Positions 43,509-50,738 of a stretch of 50,738 nt of DNA are shown here, one piece after another. The position numbers and the translations under genes are program-made. Within the stretch, counting starts at the first letter, position 1, and the number at the start of each line of letters is the position of its first letter. Location of the stretch: the NCBI GenBank assembly GCA_013003425.1, contig JABDJB010000026.1, forward strand, positions 1-50,738, written 5' to 3'. The DNA is from Gammaproteobacteria bacterium (GTDB lineage: Bacteria > Pseudomonadota > Gammaproteobacteria > Steroidobacterales > JABDKV01). The notes under the pieces were generated by a model that saw only the letters and a program-made list of their open reading frames with translations, searched no databases and was not told the origin of the DNA.

Positions 43509-44429
43509 TCAAGTTGCCGGTGGCTTGATGATCATCAGGTCGCACGGCAGCCGATCCAGAATATGCAGTGCGGTAAAGCCCAGAAACGCTCTTTTCAGCC
43601 GGCCGCGGGACACGGCGCCGGTGACGACTACATCGGCATGCTGCTCGCTGGCGGCCTCGACCAGCTGCCGGCGTGGCTCCCCTGCCAAAAGTTTGATTTT
43701 GTCACTGGCAATGTCGCGGCCCTGCAGTAATCGCTCAAGGGCCTCGCGGTGTGCCGATTCGATACTCGACCGCAGCGTCTCGAGGTCGACCGTCGACGGC
43801 ATGACCGTACCGGTTGCTGCGGCAGCCGCCGGTGCCGACACCGGATAGCAATGCACAACGTGCAGCTCACCGTCTGCCGCACTGGCAAGAACCTCGCCGG
43901 TGTCGAGTATTGCCGCATCGAGTGCCGCCGGCTTGTCGCCAAGATGCATGGGATCAACGGCGGCCATGATCACCGGCCGTTGCGACCACTCTTCGTTTTT
44001 TACCAGCAACAGGTTTTGCGGACAAAGGCGTATCAGTTCCCAGTCGGTATTGGTAAAAATCGATCGCTTGAGGGCGTGATGGTAGTGCGTGTCCTTTACG
44101 ATCACGTCCGGCGCAAGCTCCCTCGCCTTGACCAGGATGCCTTCGTGCAGCGGGTGGTAAAACGTCGCATGGGTGGCAACCTCGATACCCGTCTCGCGCA
44201 GCGGCCCGGCGAGCCCCTCGAGTCGCTCGCGCGATGCATCAAGCAACGCCTGGCGGCCCTGCTGCAGGTCGGCGGAGTCGCCAAAGCGGGTTCCTGCCAG
44301 GTGGTCGTCGTAGTCACAGATCAACAGGTCAAGGCGGGCACCAGTCCGTCGTGCCAGGTCTGCGGCACGGCTGACTGCATTCTGGGTCTCGACAGTAGGG
44401 TCTGCGACGGCAAGAATACACTCGAACAC
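43509..44429 (-). CDS. Tandem universal stress protein (UspE-like)
   Basis: A 306-residue protein of two Usp domains, about 1-145 and 150-303. The first ends in ELIRLCPQNLLLVKNE. The second keeps the stronger nucleotide-loop-like sequence VVTGAVSRGRLKRAFLGFTALHILDRLPCDLMIIKPP. UspE proteins act in survival of starvation or oxidative stress. It is divergent from the kinase-like gene. Confidence 0.9.
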   Translation of the reverse strand: MFECILAVADPTVETQNAVSRAADLARRTGARLDLLICDYDDHLAGTRFGDSADLQQGRQALLDASRERLEGLAGPLRETGIEVATHATFYHPLHEGILVKARELAPDVIVKDTHYHHALKRSIFTNTDWELIRLCPQNLLLVKNEEWSQRPVIMAAVDPMHLGDKPAALDAAILDTGEVLASAADGELHVVHCYPVSAPAAAAATGTVMPSTVDLETLRSSIESAHREALERLLQGRDIASDKIKLLAGEPRRQLVEAASEQHADVVVTGAVSRGRLKRAFLGFTALHILDRLPCDLMIIKPPAT

Positions 44430-44507
44430 ATTTCCCTCCGGAATACGGGCTTCCTTTTCATGGTAGAAACGTGCCGGGACTGCGAATATCCGCGAAAATA
44501 CCTATAC

Positions 44508-45167
44508 ATGAGCAACAGCGAAAAACTGCTGAAACGCGACCTGTTGGGTGAGGTGCGCCTGCTGCAGCAGCCCGGCGGCGAGTGGCTCAGCCGGCGTGAT
44601 GCCGGCGCGGCCCGCTGGTGGCTGCGCCCGATTGCCCGGCGACTGGCGGCACGCGAAAACCGTGCGTTGCAGCTGCTGACGGCAATCGACGGCGTGCCGC
44701 GCTCCCTCAGCGCAAGCCACAGCACGCTGGACCGCGAGTGGCTGGCCGGGGCGCCAATGCAGGAAGCCGGTCCTCGCGACAAGGCGTATTACCGCGAGGC
44801 CCTGCGGCTGTTGCGGCAGATTCACCGCGCCGGTGTTGTGCACAACGACACCGCCAAAGAGCCCAACTGGCTGGTGCGCACGGACGGCAGCCCGGCACTG
44901 ATCGATTTCCAGGTCGCGATGTGTTTTCGCCAACGCGGCCGCCTGTTTCGCATGCTGGCCCGCGAGGACGTGCGCCACCTGCTGAAGCACAAACGCACCT
45001 ACCTGTCCGCTGGTCTGACATCGCGACAGAAGAAGATGCTGGCAACACCGGCAATATCGGCGCGGTTGTGGCGCATCAGCGGCAAGCCACTGTATCTGTG
45101 GGTCACGCGCCGTTTGCTGGGGTGGTCTGATCGCGAGGGGGCCGACGATCGTCGGCCGGCCGGTTGA
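44508..45167 (+). CDS. Small kinase-like protein
   Basis: A 219-residue protein with a protein-kinase-like C-terminal catalytic part: HNDTAKEPN (residues 112-120) matches the HxDxxxxN loop, and IDFQ (132-135) stands in for DFG. A typical glycine-rich loop and the Lys-Glu pair are not obvious, as in the small RIO/KdkA-like or lipopolysaccharide kinases. The open frame runs back to 43749 through the antisense of the Usp gene, but the family-like sequence begins with the ATG at 44508. The substrate, protein or sugar, is unknown. The downstream 53 bases precede a small unknown gene. Confidence 0.75.
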   Translation: MSNSEKLLKRDLLGEVRLLQQPGGEWLSRRDAGAARWWLRPIARRLAARENRALQLLTAIDGVPRSLSASHSTLDREWLAGAPMQEAGPRDKAYYREALRLLRQIHRAGVVHNDTAKEPNWLVRTDGSPALIDFQVAMCFRQRGRLFRMLAREDVRHLLKHKRTYLSAGLTSRQKKMLATPAISARLWRISGKPLYLWVTRRLLGWSDREGADDRRPAG

Positions 45168-45220
45168 ACCGCGGGCTTTGCTGCCGGACAATGCCGGATC
45201 CAGGACACTGACGGTACAGC

Positions 45221-45502
45221 ATGCCAACGAGTGAAAACACTGATGCCGGCCGCATTCGCAGCGGCAGTGAACGCGTCTACGGCGTACGCATGACGTTACC
45301 GCCCGATGACCCGATGCGCCGGGTGCTTGGAGATGAATGGGCCAGCTTTCGCTGGTTTGCCAGCATCGACGAGCGTGACAACGCTCTTATCCGCATGCGC
45401 CGGGAACACGAGTACTCCCGGCTGGGTGACACCCCTACCCTGGTTTACGAAAAGGTCGAACGTGACAAACCGCCGGCGCCGCTGAAACGCCCGACGGCCT
45501 GA
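45221..45502 (+). CDS. Small protein of unknown function
   Basis: A 93-residue soluble protein with no signal peptide. Its centre, MTLPPDDPMRRVLGDEWASFRWFASIDERDNALIRMRREHEYSR, looks folded; the end is Pro- and Lys-rich. I do not recognise a family. It stops two bases before the GTG of a thioesterase gene and is probably co-translated with it. A weak ribosome site lies ahead of the ATG. Confidence 0.7.
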   Translation: MPTSENTDAGRIRSGSERVYGVRMTLPPDDPMRRVLGDEWASFRWFASIDERDNALIRMRREHEYSRLGDTPTLVYEKVERDKPPAPLKRPTA

Positions 45503-45504
45503 AG

Positions 45505-45975
45505 GTGACCGCAGGCAACGAAACGGCAGGCGCGGAAGCCGCCTATGCAGCGTGTCGCGAACTGCTGGATGACTACCCGGTGCTGGTGAACATACCGGTG
45601 GCCTGGGGCGAAATGGATGCGCTCGGGCATGTCAATAACATCGTCTACTTTCGCTACTTCGAGAGCGCGAGGATGGCCTACTTCGAGCGCATCGGGTTCG
45701 GCGAGCCGGCGACCGGCATCGGCCCGATTCTCGCCGAAACCCGCTGCCGCTTCCGCGCCCCGCTGCGCTACCCCGACTACATCGCCGTGGGAGCACGCGC
45801 CCGTGCTGTCGAAACTGACCGATTCACCATGGATTACGCTGTGGCCGGGCATCGCGACCGGCGCATCGTTGCCGAAGGGAGCGGCCTTGTGGTGTGCTAT
45901 GACTACCAGTCGCATCGCAAGACAGCGTTGCCCGGAGCGATAGTCGACGCCATTGAACAGCTGCAGAGCCCATGA
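45505..45975 (+). CDS. Acyl-CoA thioesterase (4HBT family)
   Basis: A 156-residue hotdog-fold enzyme. The signature WGEMDALGHVNNIVYFRYFESARMAYFERIG spans the active-site Asp of the 4-hydroxybenzoyl-CoA/FadM-type group. It probably hydrolyses acyl-CoA thioesters. The start is a GTG two bases after the previous stop. Confidence 0.87.
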   Translation: MTAGNETAGAEAAYAACRELLDDYPVLVNIPVAWGEMDALGHVNNIVYFRYFESARMAYFERIGFGEPATGIGPILAETRCRFRAPLRYPDYIAVGARARAVETDRFTMDYAVAGHRDRRIVAEGSGLVVCYDYQSHRKTALPGAIVDAIEQLQSP

Positions 45976-46044
45976 TCGTGCGACGGACCAACCGAGGCGG
46001 TATAGTTCCACGGCTGGAAAACACATAGAACACGGAGTAATTAG

Positions 46045-47343
46045 ATGGCAGACGGCAAGATTGAGATTCCCGCTGACGGTGACCGCATCACGCTGAAGAA
46101 CGGCGTATTACAGGTGCCGGACAACCCGATCGTGCCGTTTATCGAGGGTGATGGCACCGGGCCGGATATCTGGCGCGCCACAGTACGGGTGCTCGATGCA
46201 GCAGTCGAGCGTGCCTATGGCGGCAGCCGCAAGATCCGCTGGATGGAAATTTATGCCGGCGAAAAAGCCAATCGCCTGACCGGCACCTGGCTGCCGGACG
46301 AGACGGTCGATGCCTGCCGCGACTTCCTGGTTGCGATCAAAGGACCCCTCACCACGCCGGTAGGCCGTGGCATCCGCTCGCTGAACGTGGCGCTGCGCCA
46401 GCTGCTCGACCTGTATGTCTGCCTGCGCCCGGTACGCTGGTTCAACGGTGTTCCTTCACCGGTGCGCAACCCCGCCGATGTCGACATGGTGATATTTCGT
46501 GAGAACACCGAGGACATTTATGCCGGCATCGAGTTTGAAAACGGCACCTCTGACAATGCGCGGTTTCTCGCGCTGTTTCGCGAGCATTTTCCCGACGAGT
46601 ACAGCAAGATCCGTTTCCCGGAAACCTCGGGAATCGGGCTGAAACCGGTGTCGAGCGAGGGCACCGAACGGCTGGTGCGCGCGGCCATCGAGTACGCAAT
46701 TGCCAACAAGCGGCACAGCGTCACCTTTGTCCACAAGGGCAACATCATGAAGTTCACCGAAGGCGCATTCCGTAACTGGGGCTACGCCCTTGCCGAACGA
46801 GAATTCGGGGACCACACCTACACCTGGTCGCAGTGGGAACGGACCCGGGCATCCGACGGCGATGCCGCGGCCAACGAGGAGCAGAAACGCGCCCTGGATG
46901 CGGGACGAGTTCTCATAAAGGACGCCATTGCGGACATCACACTGCAGCAGGTACTGACTCGGCCACGTGAATTCGATGTTATCGCCACTATGAACCTCAA
47001 TGGCGACTACCTGTCAGATGCCCTGGCCGCGCAGGTCGGCGGCATCGGGATCGCACCGGGCGGCAACATCAACTACCTGACCGGCAATGCCGTCTTTGAA
47101 GCCACTCATGGCACGGCGCCCAAATATGCCAACCAGGACAAGGTGAACCCGGGTTCGCTGATCCTGTCCGGCGAGATGATGTTGCGTCACATGGGCTGGA
47201 CCGAGGCTGCTGACTCGGTTATTTCCAGCATGGACAAGACTATCGCCAGCAAGACGGTCACTTACGACTTTGCCCGCCTGATGGACGGCGCGACACAGGT
47301 GAAGTGCAGCGAATTTGGTGATGCGTTAATCAAGAACATGTAA
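46045..47343 (+). CDS. icd: NADP-dependent isocitrate dehydrogenase
   Basis: A 432-residue enzyme converting isocitrate to 2-oxoglutarate in the TCA cycle. The phosphorylation site is clear: RSLNVALRQ with Ser112, matching Ser113 of E. coli. Active-site sequences [32 protein letters not shown] and the C-terminal [30 protein letters not shown] are all present. GGAG precedes the ATG. aceK follows four bases downstream, so the target and its control enzyme are in one operon. Confidence 0.96.
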   Translation: MADGKIEIPADGDRITLKNGVLQVPDNPIVPFIEGDGTGPDIWRATVRVLDAAVERAYGGSRKIRWMEIYAGEKANRLTGTWLPDETVDACRDFLVAIKGPLTTPVGRGIRSLNVALRQLLDLYVCLRPVRWFNGVPSPVRNPADVDMVIFRENTEDIYAGIEFENGTSDNARFLALFREHFPDEYSKIRFPETSGIGLKPVSSEGTERLVRAAIEYAIANKRHSVTFVHKGNIMKFTEGAFRNWGYALAEREFGDHTYTWSQWERTRASDGDAAANEEQKRALDAGRVLIKDAIADITLQQVLTRPREFDVIATMNLNGDYLSDALAAQVGGIGIAPGGNINYLTGNAVFEATHGTAPKYANQDKVNPGSLILSGEMMLRHMGWTEAADSVISSMDKTIASKTVTYDFARLMDGATQVKCSEFGDALIKNM

Positions 47344-47347
47344 CTGC

Positions 47348-49098
47348 ATGACGGGCGCAGGCCAGAATGCACCGCCCGGCCCGGCTGCCTGTGCGCGGCT
47401 CATTGACGAGGCGTTTGCCACCTACAACTATCATTTCCGCACCGTAACCCAGCGGGCTGCCGGGCGCTTTGCCAGTTGCGACTGGCACGGCAGTCAGCGC
47501 GATGCGGTACAGCGCATCGAACTGTATGACCGTGCAGTAAACCGCCTGGTGCGGCGTCTGCGGTCACTGCTGGGTGATGCCGCGACCGAGCGCGAGCGAT
47601 GGGTGGCGGCAAAAGCCAGTTACCGGCAGCGCACCCGCAACTATCTCGATCGCGCTTTTCACGAGACTTTTTTCAACTCCGTAACGCGCCGCATATTTGG
47701 CACTGTGGGCGTTGACCCTGAGGTAGAGTTCACCGAAGCGCAGGAGCTCGCGGACGAAGCGCCAAAACACTCCGCAATTATTCGCAGCCATCGTTATCGC
47801 GGCTCTGTCTGGAGTCTCATGGAAGAGTGTCTGCGGGCATTCCCTTTCCAGCTTGAATGGGACAACTTCAGCGGCAGCGTGGATCGCACGGTCGCCGCCA
47901 TCGAAGCCGCCATGGCGCAACAAGGTGAACGCTATGCGCTGCAGGGCGTGGAGTTCCTGCGGCCGGTCTTTTACCGTGACTATCGTGCCTACCTGATCGG
48001 CCGGATGGTCGGGCCGCGTGCCGACACGCCACTGGTGATCGCCATCAAGCACGGTGACAGGGGCCTGCTGGTCGATGGAATTATTTCCGATCGCAAGGAG
48101 CTGAGCATTCTTATCGGGTTTGCACGCTCCTACCTGCACGTCGACCTCGACCCGGTGCGTGATGCAGTGCTGTTCCTCAAGTCATTGCTGCCGGCTAAAC
48201 CGATCGGTGAGGTCTTTACCGCGCTGGGGCGCGCCAAGCAGGGCAAGACAGAGCGTTTTCGCACGCTCATCAGCCACCTGAAGAATACCGGCGACCGTTT
48301 TGTCGATGCTGCCTACGACAAGGGCATGGTAATGATCGTGTTTACCCCGACCGATCAGCCGGTCATATTGAAGGTGATCCGCGACCGCTTCTCCAGTTCA
48401 AAAACTGTCGCGCGACGTGAGGTGGAAGAGCGTTATCGACTGGTTTTCAAGCACGACCGGGCCGGCCGGCTGGTCGATGCCCAGGAATTTCGCGGGCTGA
48501 AATTCAAACGTCTGCGCTTCAGCGATGATGTACTGGACGAACTCGCGAGGGAGGCAAAAAAGACGGTCCGCTTCGAGGACGACTATGTCATTCTGGATCA
48601 TGTTTACGTCGAACGGCAACTGACGCCGCTGAATGTTTTCCTGCAGCAGGCCAGTGAATCCGAACAGCGCCGCGCAGTACTCGACTACGGTCAGGCCATT
48701 CGTGATCTCGCTACCTCAAATATTTTTCCCGGCGACCTGCTACTGAAAAATTTTGGTGTCACCCGCCACTGCCGGGTTATCTTTTATGACTACGACGAAC
48801 TGTGCCGGGTGACCGACTGCAACTTCAGGGAAATGCCACAGGCGCAGACCATGGAGGAAGAAATGGGATCGCCCGACTGGTATTACGTTGCTGAAAACGA
48901 TGTGTTTCCCGAGCAGTTTCTGAACTTCCTCGGACTGAAAGACGAGCTGGCAACGCTGTTCCGCGACGCCCACGGCGAACTGCTGACGGCCGGCTACTGG
49001 CGTGACATCAAGGAAAGAATCCTGGCGGGCGAGGTATTCGAGATACTGCCGTACCGCCGTCCGGCGTATCAGTACGCCACGCAGCCGGGAGATACTCC

Positions 49099-49102
<4 letters not shown>
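47348..49102 (+). CDS. aceK: Isocitrate dehydrogenase kinase/phosphatase
   Basis: A 584-residue AceK, close to the usual 578. It phosphorylates and dephosphorylates isocitrate dehydrogenase at the active-site Ser, thereby diverting carbon to the glyoxylate shunt during growth on acetate or fatty acids. Recognisable regions include the N-terminal regulatory half with FHETFFNSVTRRIFGTVGVDPE, the ATP-binding PTDQPVILKVIRDRF with the catalytic Lys, and the FPGDLLLKNFGVTRHCRVIFYDYDEL kinase core. It directly follows icd. Its TAG stop overlaps the stop of the convergent fcl gene in a shared CTAG. Confidence 0.96.

Positions 49103-50738
<1,636 letters not shown>

Noticed and set aside
43749-44507. 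A 5' extension of the kinase-like gene
   Set aside because: It is antisense to the well-supported Usp gene and unlike the kinase family; the ATG at 44508 begins the family-like part.

Overview
The window looks like the chromosome of a free-living, aerobic Gammaproteobacterium. The base composition is GC-rich and genes are tightly packed, often with 4-bp start/stop overlaps. It carries a type IV pilus minor-pilin cluster, an Mla-type lipid transport operon, icd-aceK, a DksA-type protein and VPxPA-CTERM (exosortase-type) surface proteins. I cannot place the genus from sequence alone; a marine or sediment lineage is an inference. No tRNA, rRNA, CRISPR array, prophage or insertion sequence was recognised.

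Layout. 1-810 is gene-poor and holds clustered two-hairpin, REP-like palindromes. 811-6006 encodes secreted proteins: a collagen-like protein, a small unknown exported protein and a BNR-like protein, plus a small cytoplasmic protein on the other strand. 6291-9447 has two tandem family-2 glycosyltransferases (the second has lost its metal-binding motif), a NnrU-like membrane protein and a hemerythrin. 9521-14464 holds two VPxPA-CTERM proteins (one behind a good sigma-54 promoter), a crotonase-family isomerase, an FG-GAP/UnbV protein and a DUF502 protein. 14671-19184 has a SprA-like putative metalloprotease, a fatty acid hydroxylase family protein and a third large secreted protein.

19470-26161 is the pilus cluster fimT-pilV-pilW-pilX-(unknown)-pilY1-pilE, followed by a type Vd patatin autotransporter at 26258-28453. 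33371 down to 28465 is an eight-gene minus-strand run: OsmC, MtfA-like protease, two DUF1538 membrane proteins, P-II-like protein, CBS protein, DksA/TraR-like protein and an MBL-fold hydrolase. This reads as a regulated ion-transport and stress cassette. 33495-37727 is mixed housekeeping and unknown genes. 41672 down to 37808 is a five-gene Mla/MCE lipid-transport operon, preceded by two monohaem cytochromes c and a cNMP-binding diguanylate cyclase. 43509-45975 has a tandem Usp protein, a small kinase-like protein, an unknown and a thioesterase. 46045-49102 is icd-aceK, which switches isocitrate flux between the TCA cycle and the glyoxylate shunt. The window ends in fcl and the 3' part of gmd (GDP-L-fucose synthesis).

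The most unusual signal is a shared C-terminal module in three otherwise unrelated secreted proteins (genes at 811, 3184 and 16416). It consists of thrombospondin-3-like calcium repeats, then a pair of dockerin-like repeats that all contain DLAxxRxxF, then a PGPS/PGPG tail. The six repeat copies agree on this variant signature, which suggests a dedicated docking or surface-retention system whose partner lies outside the window.
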